Shown: piece after piece, positions 33,945 through 45,414 of the stretch
Numbering within the stretch: the stretch's first letter is position 1
How the letters are laid out: each line of letters begins with the position of its first letter
Assembly: GCF_003144195.1 (NCBI RefSeq)
Contig: NW_020290063.1
Span: forward strand, 28,796-92,795
DNA from: Ceraceosorus guamensis
Taxonomy: Eukaryota > Basidiomycota > Exobasidiomycetes > Ceraceosorales > Ceraceosoraceae
Length of the DNA: 64,000 nt
Direction: 5' to 3'
Notes under the pieces: model-generated
The model's input: only the letters and a program-made list of their open reading frames with translations
Told to the model about the DNA's origin: nothing
Databases searched by the model: none
Position numbers and translations under genes: made by a program

Positions 33945-33998
33945 GCTCAGCCTGCACCAACCCCATCCCCCGCAACACCCCCTCTCTCTCAAGCCACA

Positions 33999-34190
33999 AT
34001 GCCCGGCGAGAAGCCCACGGTACAGCTCACTTTCAGCAATCCAGCCACCACCACCCAAGTCACCCCCTTGCAAGCAGACCATCTGCTACGTTACCTGGCA
34101 GACCTTCGGGAAGTGAGGCATGCGTGGGTGCAAGTTGTACAGCAAGCTGAACTGACGCAGAAGTCCCTCGCTTTACAGCAAGACCGCTGA
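33999..34190 (+). CDS. Small open frame with possible intron, unrecognised
   Basis: An ATG in a good context (ACAATG) opens 63 codons beginning MPGEKPTVQLTFSNPATTTQ, of coding-like composition. A GTGAGG donor at 34113 and an acceptor ACGCAG ending at 34160 would remove 48 nt. The part after it is the 61-bp repeat also found at 34577. It follows the promoter-like repeat at 33906. It may be the 5' end of a decayed multicopy gene. No family is recognised. Confidence 0.3.
   Translation: MPGEKPTVQLTFSNPATTTQVTPLQADHLLRYLADLREVRHAWVQVVQQAELTQKSLALQQDR
34123..34183 (+). repeat. 61-bp direct repeat, copy 1
   Basis: Identical to 34577-34637 except for one base. It contains a branch-point and acceptor-like stretch (GCTGAACTGACGCAG) followed by an open frame, so it could be a copied intron-exon boundary. 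Confidence 0.85.
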
Positions 34191-34576
34191 CTGTTGTTGA
34201 CCGCACGCAGATTGCCGCCACCAACTTGGCCAAGCGTCCACCCGCCGACACCCCACTCATTGGATAATTGTTGTTCAAGCGCGCAGGAGCAGGACCCGCG
34301 TTCGATGGAGCTGAACTTGGGCTTGGCATCTCTGACGACAGCAACAGTCCAAACAAAGAGATCTAAACACTTTGTCATGTACGCATACGCACATACGCGT
34401 ATAACCCATGCACGCACGCTGGCCTCAGGTTCACTCAATCACGGTCCTGACTCGATCACAAATCACAAAACATGAATCATACATCGTGATACGAGCATCA
34501 GACACTCACGTGAAATGCGCGCGCGGCTTGTCAGCCCACACCTTTGCTGCATGCTTAGATCGAGAACGCTGCCATA

Positions 34577-34637
34577 CGTGGGTGCAAGTTGTACAGCAAG
34601 CTGAACTGACGCAGAATTCCCTCGCTTTACAGCAAGA
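34577..34637 (+). repeat. 61-bp direct repeat, copy 2
   Basis: Second copy, 454 bp downstream and in the same orientation, with 60 of 61 bases matching. Sequences beyond the repeat differ completely. Confidence 0.85.
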
Positions 34638-35340
34638 CAAACAGCCACCCATCCCATCTGCTCCTCGAGCAGATCTCCGCCACTCTCCATATCCTCTTGG
34701 TGCGTCGTTGACTCCACAAACCTTGTCGTTGCCTTTTGCTCACTTGGATGCACCTCCTTCTCATGATTGTTGTCATCATCCATCATCACCATCTAGGTCC
34801 TCAACGTGGTCGCAGCGGCGCTCTTTGCAGCACCTCTTTTACACGCGGCGGATTTCTCCTTTGCGGCTCTTCTTGTGGCGTTGCTCCTTCTCGCTGCTCT
34901 TCTTGCGGCGCTGCTGCTGGTGTTGGTTCTGTTGCCTGGCTTCACGGGCACGCTCACGCTCAAGACGAGCCACACGCACGCTGTCATCATTGTCCTGGTC
35001 GTTGTGAGCGTGAGCGTGCCCGTGAGGTACAGCGCGCTGCCAAGCAAGGTGATGGTGAGTGGGACTGCGCCTGTTGCCATTCAGCAGGAAGCGCACACGC
35101 TGATTGTTGCGCTTTGACAGGCGTTGTAGAGGACAACAGCGACAGTGAGTGAGAGTTTTGATGGCCACATGACGTCTGAGCTGAACTGCATCTAGCGTCA
35201 AACAGGAATGGATGAAGATGAGCGTGAGCATTGCACCGTCTGCTTGTCAACACACTGCTCACACACTTGAACACTTGCGCAGCGACGGTAGAGACCAACA
35301 GCCCGGTTTGCCATTTGGTGCCTCTTTCTTTGGCGCGAGC

Positions 35341-35399
35341 CCCTCCTTTGCCGCTGGCCTCTTCTTTGCAGGTCCCTCCTTTGCCGCTGGCCTCTTCTT
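35341..35399. repeat. 33-bp tandem repeat, two units
   Basis: Two copies of CCCTCCTTTGCCGCTGGCCT plus CTTCTT start at 35341 and 35374. The 33-bp period keeps frame; on the minus strand it reads KKRPAAKEG twice. Confidence 0.8.
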
Positions 35400-36430
35400 C
35401 TCAAGGTGCCTTCTTTCCTTTGGCTTCGCTTCGTAAGTCTTTCCTGTGCCTGCTTGCGTGCGCACTCACATGCCAGCGCTTACACATCTGTACGCCTTCA
35501 TGCACGCGCAATCAACGGTTTGAATGCCTCTATGCATGCCCCCCCTTCGCCCAACGCCCCTCCCTCTTTCAGTGCTCCCCGCCCCTCCTCCAACGATGAC
35601 GATGTAGACCTCATCGGCTACAGCAAAGCTGAGGAAATCCGCAAAGAGGCCGAGGCGCGTGAGCGCCAACAGCAATGATCAGTGGTTGATTGTGAGCAAG
35701 CGTGTGCGTGTGCTTGAGTGCGTGCGTGATTGCTTGCGCGTGTAGACGCGCGTGTGCAGTCTGAGTGGGTCGCGATCAGGCAGTAGAGGAAGCTACAAAG
35801 GGAATTGCAAAGTTTGAGAGCAAGGATAAGCTGCTGGCCAAGATGGCAAGTGATACTCTATCCCACTGCGCTTCCTGGTCAAGAAAAATTTCTTCCTGGT
35901 CAAGAAAGATTTGTGGAGGAGCACCAAGCTTTGGCGTGGCCTAATTGAAGCTCAGCTTCTGCAAGGCAGATCTTGACTTTGTCTGCCTGGCACTTGTGAT
36001 TGTGCTTTGTCTCTCCATCAATTTCTACCACAAAGCAGGCAGCTCTTCTGAGGTTCCAAGCAGCCTTGGATTTGACAACATCTTGTACAGCAACTTTCAC
36101 TTTCTTCTTCAAATTTGCCAGCTTGGGCTCTTCAGGAGCAATGAGGAGTGAGATCTGGGAATGCAAACAGTAATCTCAGCGCTGATCAAATACCTGCAAA
36201 TTTGTGACTCACCTCAGTGCGGTCCTTGTATCGTGAGATGTGGGACCAAGATCGTAATAGACCTTGCTTGCTTCACACCTTCTGAGGCTCTGTTTGCGGC
36301 GGTCATTGTTGGCGCAAGCCCACATTGTGACGCGTTCTACCGTGGCTAGCCATCATGTCATTGGTGTTGGAATATGTAGTTAGTTATTATTCGGAAGCTT
36401 CGTGAATCGTGATCGCTTGGCAGAAGCCAG

Positions 36431-36720
36431 GAGCTGAGAACAAACAAAGAGATGATGGAGCAGGAACAAGAAATAATCAGCTGGGGGGTGCCCTTGTTTG
36501 TTGACAATCGAGCCACTGCTGCTGGATGATGGGTCTTGTGGTCTGTGATTGGTGCCAGTTGCTGATGCAAGCAAATGCATTGTGGGACTTGCTGACTCTA
36601 GGCGTGGTACCTGAAGACGGCAGAGGTGGATTTGTTTTTGGAGATGCTGGGAGAAAGAGCTAAGAATCAATAAAGAGATGATGGGACAGGAACAAGAAAG
36701 AATCAGCTGGGCGTTGCCCG
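36431..36720. repeat. Pair of diverged ~60-bp repeats
   Basis: A unit containing AAAGAGATGATGG and AGGAACAAGAAA, then AATCAGCTGGG, occurs at about 36431-36493 and 36657-36720 with several differences. It is older than the 61- and 98-bp repeats. Confidence 0.65.
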
Positions 36721-36865
36721 TGTATCTTGCTTGCTAGACCTGTGCAACTTGACAAACGACAAGCCTGGACGTGCCTTGAGCGCATTCTATAACTGATTAC
36801 GTGGGCTGGCCCTCGTCCATTGACTACAGCATCAAACCCGGCGCTCGAGCAGCTGGATTGCTGGA

Positions 36866-37072
36866 ATGAGAACAACAGGACCAGCAACAGCAACGACGGC
36901 ACCAGCACGGCAGAAATGCCTCGTGAGGCTGCAGCTCCTCGCCGTCAGCTGGCTACTCGGGCTCCTGGTCCCCTTGTTTTCCTTCGGCATCTTCTGGGCC
37001 ACAGATCGCCACAACGGCTTCTCAGCCGCAGCGCCCTACCTTCTCTTCCCGCCCTCAGGTGGCGTCCAGTGA
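36866..37072 (+). CDS. Small frame with one hydrophobic segment, unrecognised
   Basis: An ATG at 36866 opens 68 codons with a hydrophobic stretch (LLAVSWLLGLLVPLFSFGIF) that could span a membrane. The overlapping +1 frame has equally coding-like composition, so the real frame, if any, is unclear. Confidence 0.15.
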   Translation: MRTTGPATATTAPARQKCLVRLQLLAVSWLLGLLVPLFSFGIFWATDRHNGFSAAAPYLLFPPSGGVQ

Positions 37073-37176
37073 GGGCGCCCCGGTCGCTACGGCCAATTGA
37101 CCGCGGCTGATCGCGCCGCCAGCAGAGATGATCTGCTAAAGCTAAGTGATTCGCACGCACCTATATAAAGGTGTAA

Positions 37177-37215
37177 CTACTCACCCTTGCCAACTTGCAC
37201 TCCCTACAGATCACC
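37177..37215 (+). repeat. 39-bp promoter-like repeat, copy 2
   Basis: Second copy of the 33906-33944 unit, preceded by CTATATAAAG at 37161. Together they look like a TATA box, a leader and possibly an intron acceptor (CCCTACAG). Confidence 0.7.
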
Positions 37216-39080
37216 AAAGCACCAACCTCTTCCCCCACACGCCACAAAGCCTGTCAAGAGAGCAACTGTTCTCTTCGCGCTCAGTGAACACCTTGATGCA
37301 TCAGCAGCAAAGTCGAAGACTGCGGTCGACTGCAAATTTGTAAGCACTTTTGCTTCGCTTTGTTGACGCTTGCTGACCGTGCTATTATTCACTTTGCCTC
37401 TAGCCTGCGGTGCCTCGCTTGATATCTGTCAAATTTGTTGATCGTGCTATTGTTTCTTCAATTTCCCTCTTGCAGACGTCTTCAGCGGCTTTGGTCATTC
37501 CCGACGTGCTAGCAGCATGCACCCGATCAAGCCCACTACTTGGACCGGCCGGATCACTACTTTGAACAGCTTCGACATGTGAAGAAAGGCGTGGTGTTAG
37601 CATAATTTACAACATGCCTGTCGGTCACTTTGCGCAGCAAATGTTCCACGTGGCTCAACAGCATTGAACGAGTCAGCTTTACGCAGTTTGCGAACATACT
37701 TCGGGAGCCGCGACTTGCTAGTAGCACACTGTTGGCCATCTTGAACGCGATTCGTGTCCTCAATACCCGAAGGCTAAATAAATGTAGCAGGCAAGCGTCG
37801 GTAGTCGCCTGTGCGAGACCGCCTCGAGCCGAGAAGGTGTTTCGTTTTTAGAGGGATGCGCTCTGAATTGAATCAATGCTTGTGATATTCATGATCCAAA
37901 GCACGGGCTAGAGGCTCACGTCAAAGGATTGGCTGTCGTCGGTGGGCCGCGAAGATATGCCAAAACTTCGCAAGAGAGAGCTGGAAGACATCGCCCAAGC
38001 AACTTGGCAGACCCGAATAGATCACGTACGCGCTGAGTGTGCATTTCGACCGTAGACGCGTGAAGGTTGAGGGCATGCGGACAAGTTTTTAAGGTTCCAT
38101 AGACATAGGGACGCTCATTGGGGATGCTAGATCGGCAGAAATTTTTGCACTCAATAGCTTTGATATGCAAGAAATACAGGCGACTACGCGGACGAGATGA
38201 AAAGCAAACGCACGAAACAAGACTGTGAGCCTTCCATCCGGTGCCCTTTTGGAGTGTTCGGTCCATCCTGATTGTATGTAACAGCATCATCTTGTATGGC
38301 GGCTTTTACCTCCTTGTCAGGGTCTCGGCTGCATTGACACTAGAATTGAGAATCATAGAACGTTGATCTTGTCATGGCCTCATCCTTCCGGCTTTTTATT
38401 TCGGGTGGACCAGAACTTTGTGCTTATCCCCGGCTCCATAATACGAGTGGTCGCGAGAGCATGTGTGTGTTCTTGAGCGGATTAAATCTCGTAAGCTGTC
38501 CCCATGTCTGTAAGCAGCTTGTAACTTTCTTGAGCGCTTCAAGACATGCGGTGTGAAAGCACGTTTGATTGGTCGCTACAGACGCTTCGTTGCGATGGTG
38601 CGGCTCGTGACTTTACGCACACCCTTTATTTTTGCGTCACTCATACTGCAAATTGCGGCTTCAATCGACAAAGATCAATTTAGATGACATCAGAAAGCTC
38701 TGTTGTGCTGCAACAAGACGGTAAAGTCGTTGCTGCTGCTGAAAAGTGGAATCAGGTCGCCGCTAAGTAGGACGACGAAAATCGACAAGGCTCGGCTTGT
38801 ACAGCATCAAGCAGCTTTCCGATGGCGTTGTCGGCGCTCCTTACCGCTCAAGCAACTTGTTCACAGACTGTCGGCTACCCTCGTCTGGCACCATCGCTGG
38901 ATTGCTTCTCCTTCATTGAAACTGAGGGATAGATGTTTGGCTGCTTCTCGGTCAGCTTGAGCAGGGTCATCGCAGGGATTTGCAGCAACTCTCGCACGTG
39001 ATATGCAGCTGTCTTTTTTTTCATTGTCTTTTCTTCACGCGTCTTTTGTGCGCTATGCGAAGTGCTCCAAGTGCTTGTTG

Positions 39081-39512
39081 TTACGGAGACCGTGTCTGAA
39101 CAGAATCTTGTTCTAACATCATGGGGCCTGCCGTTGTTGAGTTTTGCAGCATTCTGATCTGATAGGAATCTTCGCTGACGTATAAGACACGGCTTCCATT
39201 TTTTCGGCCTAAAAGCAGGACTCTTTCATGCGATTGATGTGTAAAGCTCTGAACGGCAGTACGAAGTGCGTTCGAGAAATTCATGGTCTTTTTGTCGCGA
39301 AGTATGGACGCAAGTGAGATACTGGCGCCCGTTGACAAAGACAAATCGGATTGATCTGAGGCAGGCTTTATTGAGTCGAATGCGTTAGAAACATTGGTGA
39401 AGGCTTCTCTGACGGAGATGGGGGGTGTTCGGGTCAAACGAGTCAGACAGGCATGGCATGGCACGGCCGGTGTCGTCGGTTGCTGCAGAGACGACGTTTG
39501 CCGCGAACGCAT
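39081..39512 (-). CDS. Hypothetical 143-residue protein
   Basis: A single open frame from a true ATG at 39512 to TGA at 39081. Composition is mixed and not low-complexity (SVREAFTNVSNAFDSI, VLLLGRKNGSRVLYVSEDSY). No signal peptide, membrane segment or known motif is visible. It lies alone in the island and may be a remnant exon. Confidence 0.3.
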   Translation of the reverse strand: MRSRQTSSLQQPTTPAVPCHACLTRLTRTPPISVREAFTNVSNAFDSIKPASDQSDLSLSTGASISLASILRDKKTMNFSNALRTAVQSFTHQSHERVLLLGRKNGSRVLYVSEDSYQIRMLQNSTTAGPMMLEQDSVQTRSP

Positions 39513-41159
39513 GCTCTCGTCGTGATTCTCTCATTTAGTCCAAGCTCACGCTTGTCCGAGTGCAAGGATGATTGATGGGTTCAAGTCATAAATCGAAGAG
39601 AAAAATTCGACCCCTGTTGTTGTATGGGTCGCAAGAGGGTTTGGCTCAAATTGATTCATCGTGCGCGAGGGGAGTTGAGAAGCTCTCGCTGCTGCAATGA
39701 TAAATTGTGAGTCAAATCAATGCTTTCATCGTTGAAGCGCATAGAGACGTCACATTTGGTGATAGGTTTTGCAGAGGTAATTTTTAGACCCGCAATTTGG
39801 ACCCGTCTTGCTACACGAAATGTCAGACTTCATGCCACGCCAAAGTGACTTCACTGGTACTAGATACGCAGCCCACTGAGACTCTTCTTCGGTGGATGAC
39901 AAAACATGGCCGGGATCAAACTTGGGAAAGGCTATTCCCTCGCTGTGATCAATCACCCACTGAGAACAGAGCTGGGTCTTGCGATCCTAAACTGGTCAGA
40001 CCCAAGGCGCCAGGAGCAACATCTCTTAGGCAAGCTTGAGCGAGGCCCACTCTGGTTGGGTGACACATTGGGGTTTTGTTTGTTTTTGTTTTTTTTTTTC
40101 TTCATGGGGCTTTTTGCATTTGCAACGCCTTCGACGCGTGTGAGCTAATCCAAACTAGTGTTGTTCTTTCCCTATTCGAGGAAACGTGATTGGAGCAGCA
40201 AACATGTGCGCGTAGCCCCCAAAAGGGCTTCTGGAGGGCGACGTCGCCGTCCATTGAAGGCGAAGCTGCCTCATCTTCAGCTGTGGTGAAGTCAGCTTTG
40301 CAAACAGCCAGCTCTGTATTTACCAATGACTGGTCACAGGTGGCAGAAGAACGAGGAGCAAAAGAGTACCAGACTCCAGCGCTTTTCAAAGCTTCACACC
40401 ACAACCCCATTGTTGCTTTGTTGTGCGGTCCGCCTCCCCAAGAGGGTGCGTCTGAACACGTATATTCTGTCACATTCTCATCGTGATTCCCTTGAAGCTA
40501 TTGTTGGCTTACTCTTGGTCCACCTGTGCGCGCTACCTCGTCGCTCCAGGCGTGGGAGGAGAAGGTGGGGGAAGGAATGGGACCCCACTCGCAATCCAGC
40601 CTTGATGAGCGGCGCTCACTGCGCACAATCCGCAGAGACTGATGATGCGAGCCCAAACCTGTTTTTTTATTGATAGGCGTCGACCGGAAAGAAAAAAGTC
40701 TTTTGCTACCCAGCCAATATCCGCTCTACCGTGTACACACGACAAAGTACGCTGCTTATACCCTCTGCAAGTCTCCATGCTGCCTCTTAGGACGGAATTG
40801 TGACGCTTACACAACTGAGACGGCTCTCCGAACGATCACGACGTCGCGTTCTCAGGTCAGTATTCTCATCATGCAGGCGATACAAGACGCGTCGCAAACG
40901 CGAATTGAGCCACAGCAAGGTATGAGCTGGTGTATGAAAGTCAAGAAGTTCCACGGCTAGATATGAGAATTCTCTTTTTCGCCTTGAATCACAAAATTTC
41001 CTCCGGAGGTTGTAGCTTTGTGTCAGGCATTGATTTTTTCAGGCTCGTGATTTGCACGCGTGTCAGCGAGCTTCACAATGCAGGCCAGTACATTTTGGAA
41101 TCTGCTCTATTGGAACATTGGAAGACTCCGTCTGTGATGTGGACAAGAGCAATTCCCGC

Positions 41160-42849
41160 TCAGTCAGTCCCATAGGTCCACTCTGACGCTGCTGTAGGCG
41201 TCTGAGCCGGCCCCGAGCAGTATAACCACAAGTCGAAATTTTCTTCATCTCCTTCGCCCAAGGGTGCGATGATCAGATGCAAGTGGTCACCATCTGAGGC
41301 GATCACAATGTGATTGGGCTGTGATTGAAAATCCAGACGTCCGAGTTCTGACGACGGGAGCAGCTGCAACGCGTCGATGAGCACACCCATTCGCCCTCCG
41401 CACAGCTCGCGAACGTGGTCGTCAATCCATACGCTCCAAAGAAGCAGACGGGATGCTGTGGCATGAGAAGCTTTTGTGCTCAGGACGGGTGCTTCGGCCT
41501 CTTCGGCACAGAACTGCAACACTGCGGACTTGACGACGCGCAACTTTTCCACTTTATCAGGATACGCGCAAAGGGGTTCTTGCTCCTCGTGACAGATGGA
41601 TTGCTGGGTATGCGAATCGAAGTGTCGCGTCCAAAAGGTCGCCAAGTCGCGACCTGTTTCGTAATGTGGTGCAGTCGATTGACGCTCGGACGGGCCAATG
41701 CTCGACGCGCCGTGCTGTAGCCTGGTTCGCAGGGTGGAATGATCGTTGCGCTCGAACGTAGCGCCTTGAGTTGCGAATGTGATGCCCTCACTGGAATGGA
41801 ACCCCACGGACCCCACGCCGCCGAAGCTGACGGTGTAACCGTGCTCAGAGGCCACACCCTCGCAGTAATGCTGGAATTCCTGTGATGTCCATCTGCAAGG
41901 AAGAGCGACGGGACATGAGCAGATCGCGCGGACGTTGGCGTCGGACATCACCGCTGTACGCACTCGAATTTGTGATCGTCGTGTCGGAAGCGTCGGTCAG
42001 TTCGACCTGTAGGATCAGGAAAGCCTCCTGCTTGAGAGGTTGCATTCTCCCATTCGGGGTGGAAGTTGAGATTGAAATTGTAGTCTGGCGTGGTGATGAT
42101 GAGCAACTTGGGCTTGTACATGCCCAATAGGATCGGCGCAAATTTGCTGATGTCTGCGAGGTGCTCGATGCTGGAGCAGTGGACAAGTGGTTGGGATGGG
42201 TCGCTGCGCTGGACGGGGAATGCAAAGGTGACAGAAAACACTCACACTTCTGTCGCGACGATGGCATCGCAGCCGACGAGTCTATGGTCCAGCGTCTCGA
42301 AGGTGCCGTGTAGCAAGTGAACAGTGAAGGGCATCCAACGAGGCATGGGGCGATACCCTTGCGCAGCCAATATAGCTGTCCTTGCGGCTGCGAGAGCGCG
42401 CGCATCGATGTCGACGCCGATGAGCGAGGTCAAGCAGCTCAGGTCTGCATCCGAGTAGATCCAGTGGTGCGATGGCAGAGGACAAGCGCCACGAGTCAGG
42501 CTGGGAAGACGGTGCAGTGGAAAGACGTCTCGTTGCAGCGGTGGTCGGCAAAGGGCGGAGAGCAGGGTGCCTTCGCCGCAGCCGATATCGACGATCTGGC
42601 GCAAAGAGTTGAGTGACGCATGGTGAGCAGGGATGGTGGGTGAGTGGAGGGACAAGGGTTCAGGCGGATGTGCCGTGCTCACCGAGCTTGGTTGATGTTT
42701 GCGCAGCAGTTCGAGGATCCAAGCTTGTCGCTGCGGATGAGTCTGGAGTGTTAATCTTGAATGGCACAGCACCGCGGCCATGCCTGCATGCATTCCCCCA
42801 CCACCACCACACCCACCTGCAGCCACAAGGGCGGATCAAAGGTGACCAT
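41160..42849 (-). CDS. HEN1: Small RNA 2'-O-methyltransferase HEN1
   Basis: Adds a 2'-O-methyl group to the 3' terminal nucleotide of small RNAs, protecting them from tailing and decay. Minus-strand exons 42849-42817, 42742-42683, 42595-42246, 42170-41964 and 41892-41160 encode 460 residues. The N-terminus is MVTFDPPLWLQ, then RQAWILELLRK. The SAM site is VDIGCGEG and the acidic strand LIGVDID. The metal-binding signature is E147-V-I-E150-H151, followed by ITTPDYNFN and the His-rich FRHDDHKFEW ending near residue 218. The block VSFGGVGSVG is also typical of Hen1. Three of four introns interrupt these motifs and restore them exactly when removed; donors are GTGGGT, GTGAGC, GTGAGT and GTGCGT. 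No dsRNA-binding or La domain is present, as in other fungal and animal Hen1. Confidence 0.93.
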
Positions 42850-43948
42850 GACTGTGACTGACGGCGTGCAGCCTCAAGCTTGAGCTGCGTTTTGCTCCTC
42901 ATTCGACGTCAAGAGAATCTAGCCATTCGTGATGCTTGCTTGCTCTGAAGGTGCGGTGTGGCAGTGGCAGTTGTAGCAGCGCAGTCGATGAGGAAGCGTA
43001 TAATCACGATGCCCGCATGCATGTGCGCTCAGTCACGCTCCTTGCGATATCGTGAGCAAAGATGTTCGTGAGATGGGTGCGCGGGTGGTCGTCGGACTGA
43101 GCTGCTGCGATCGCAATTTAAAGCAATTCAACTCAAGACTTCAGACTCGACTCACATTCTGCTGAAATGGTGTATTGTTGAATGACGAAGATTGGATGCA
43201 AATGACTCGCGAATACAACGCTCGACGCGTGCAGGCGTATGATTCTGACTTGACAATCTTGAATCGAGATCTGTAAATCGGAAATCTTCTTATTTGGGAC
43301 CCGCGAACGCCATCTCCTCGCGCATCTTTCCCTCTTGTCTTGTCGTCGTCCAGCTCGCCAAGCGCCGCTGTGGCCATGATCTACGACTGCGATCTCCAGT
43401 TTGAGTCTGAATCAGTCAAGTCGTTGGTGAGTGAATCATCAATCACTTTGACCCGTGACTGAGTTGGCCAACACGCGCGACCGAACGACGGGCAATTAAG
43501 CTCTAAATCGCGTCACGTGCTGCATGCATGCTAGCTATGCGTGCAGATCCTTGCCCGCCGCGGAACGGAACACCGCGGGTATGAAAGCAGCTTCAATTGA
43601 TTTAGCGTGTATGCGCGGGTGCGTGTGAGAAGATCGGTGAGGGGAGGGAGGGGCAGAGAGCGCGGGAGGCAACAACAGGCGGCAGGCAGGCAGGCAGGCA
43701 GCAAATGCAAATCGATTCAATCACGAATTGAGCGAGCAATTAAGTCACAGTCACAAAGAATCACAACAATCTTGAATCTTGCAATCCAAATCCATCAACA
43801 CCGCGCATGGCGCCATTCATGGTCACCTTTGCCATCCCCCATCACCACACGCTCGCTCGGACCACACACACACACAGCCATCCACCACCACCACCACCAC
43901 CACCACCACTCTCTAGCCCCGCCTCTCCCTCCTCGCCGTGCCATCACA
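42850..43948. other. Divergent intergenic region upstream of HEN1 and ERG20
   Basis: No supported gene. A short frame from ATG 43378 is cut by a donor-like GTGAGT and has no visible continuation; a 78-codon minus-strand frame at 43141-43377 shows no family. It holds CACGA/GATTC words near 43720-43790, a GCAGGCAGGCAGGCA run near 43682 and a CACCAC run just before ERG20. Confidence 0.5.
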
Positions 43949-45414
43949 ATGTCCGCCTCTTCCCCTCGCGACAAGTTTCTCGCCCTCTTTCCCAAGCTCA
44001 GTCAGGAGCTGCTGGCCTATCTCCGCGCAGAATCCATGCCAGCCGAGGCAATCTCTTGGTTCGAGCGCAATTTGCAGCACAATACCCCAGGTGGTAAGCT
44101 CAATCGCGGCTTGAGCGTCGTCGACACGGTCGACATTCTGCTCTGCACCGACGAGCAGGGCAACAAGGTCAAGCAGCTGACGGAGCAGCAGTGGGAGGAT
44201 GCTGCCATCCTCGGTTGGTGCATCGAATTGGTGAGCAGTCAGGTAGTCGATCACGTGGGCACGGGCATGGGCATCCCCCCCCCACTCACGCACATCTCCA
44301 GCTGCAAGCTTACTTTTTGGTGGCAGACGACATGATGGACGCTTCCCTCACTCGTCGAGGTCAACCTTGCTGGTACCGCGTTCCAGGCGTGGGAAATATT
44401 GCCATCAACGACGCATTCATGCTCGAAGCTGCCATCTACCACCTCCTCAAGCTGCACTTTAGGGATCGTCCTTACTACGGCCACCTGCTGGAGCTCTTCC
44501 ACGAGGTCACCTTCCAAACCGAATTGGGTCAGCTCGTTGACCTCATCACCGCGCCAGAGGATGACGTCGATCTCAACAGGTTCAGTCTCAAAAAGTAAGT
44601 CTTGCGCGTGCGTGCGTGCGTGCGCGCGCGTGCTTCTTCTCGCCTCGCTGTTGATGTCCCTCCCCCTTCACCCGCTTCAGGCACCACCTCATCGTCGTCT
44701 ACAAGACGGCCTTCTACTCCTTCTATCTCCCCGTCGCCCTGGCAATGCGCATGGCGAGTGGGCGCAGTCGCGGTTGTGCTCGCAATCTGCCCTCAACACT
44801 GACTTTTGGATCTCCCCCCAACAACAGGTCGGAATCAATGACGAATCGCTGTACAAGCGCGCGCTAGACATTCTCTTGCCGCTCGGAGAGTACTTTCAGG
44901 TGCAAGACGACTACCTCGACTGCTACGGCGCTCCCGAGGTCATTGGCAAAGGTGGGAAAGGGGCTGCGGCGGCGAATAATGCCAGAGCGACTGACCGGCT
45001 GACTTTTGATACTTTCACCGCAGTCGGCACCGACATTCAAGACAACAAGTGCTCCTGGAACATCAACATTGCGCTAGAAAACGCATCTCCCGAGCAGCGC
45101 GCAGAGCTGGACAAGCACTATGGCCAACGCAACAGCGATTCCGAAGCCAAGGTCAAAGCAGTGTTCAGTGCTAAGAACATCGACGTCGAGGGCAGGTTCA
45201 AAAAGTACGAAAAGGAGTCTCACGAGAGGCTTACGGAGCTCATCAAGGAGCTGCCGCAAAATGTCGGTGCGGGCGAGAAGGGCATTGGTCTGAAGCGAGA
45301 AGTATTTACCAGCTTTTTGGAAAAGGGTGAGTGCAAGATCATTTGTGCGCCCGCGCACAGAGCGATGCTGACCAAGTGCGAGCCTCGCGCGCAGTGTACA
45401 AGCGCACCAAGTGA
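43949..45414 (+). CDS. ERG20: Farnesyl diphosphate synthase (ERG20)
   Basis: Condenses IPP with DMAPP and then GPP to make FPP for sterols, quinones and prenylation. Exons 43949-44230, 44302-44594, 44681-44753, 44828-44951, 45024-45326 and 45395-45414 encode 364 residues. The first Asp-rich motif is D103-D-M-M-D107, preceded by aromatic Y98-F99, the usual mark of C15 chain length. The second is D243-D-Y-L-D247. [24 protein letters not shown] and the C-terminal VYKRTK are all family features. Intron 3 (44754-44827) appears to be GC-AG: the alignment-supported join AMRM-VGINDE needs a GCGAGT donor. The last exon is only 20 nt. Confidence 0.95.

Larger units (their letters stand above)
29062..41159. 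other. 12-kb repeat-bearing island without recognisable genes
   Basis: No family motif, long conserved gene or transposase signature could be recognised. Open frames are short and no splice chain gives a known protein. The region holds at least seven families of direct repeats (listed separately), with identities from about 75% to 98%, and a few small frames with coding-like composition. It is flanked by the DUF4246 and HEN1 genes. The content fits decayed mobile or multicopy DNA, but no terminal inverted repeats or LTRs were seen by eye. From about 37.2 to 41.1 kb the sequence is unique and I see only isolated frames. Confidence 0.5.

Noticed and set aside
34806-35117. Hydrophobic plus-strand frame suggesting a membrane protein
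   Set aside because: The opposite strand reads as a Lys/Arg/Gln-rich sequence. The hydrophobic reading is probably its antisense. Neither could be tied to a family.
36820-37110. Frame containing APRRQLATRA, resembling the histone H3 tail
   Set aside because: Only about ten residues resemble H3. The rest of the frame does not match, and the DNA match is short enough to be chance.
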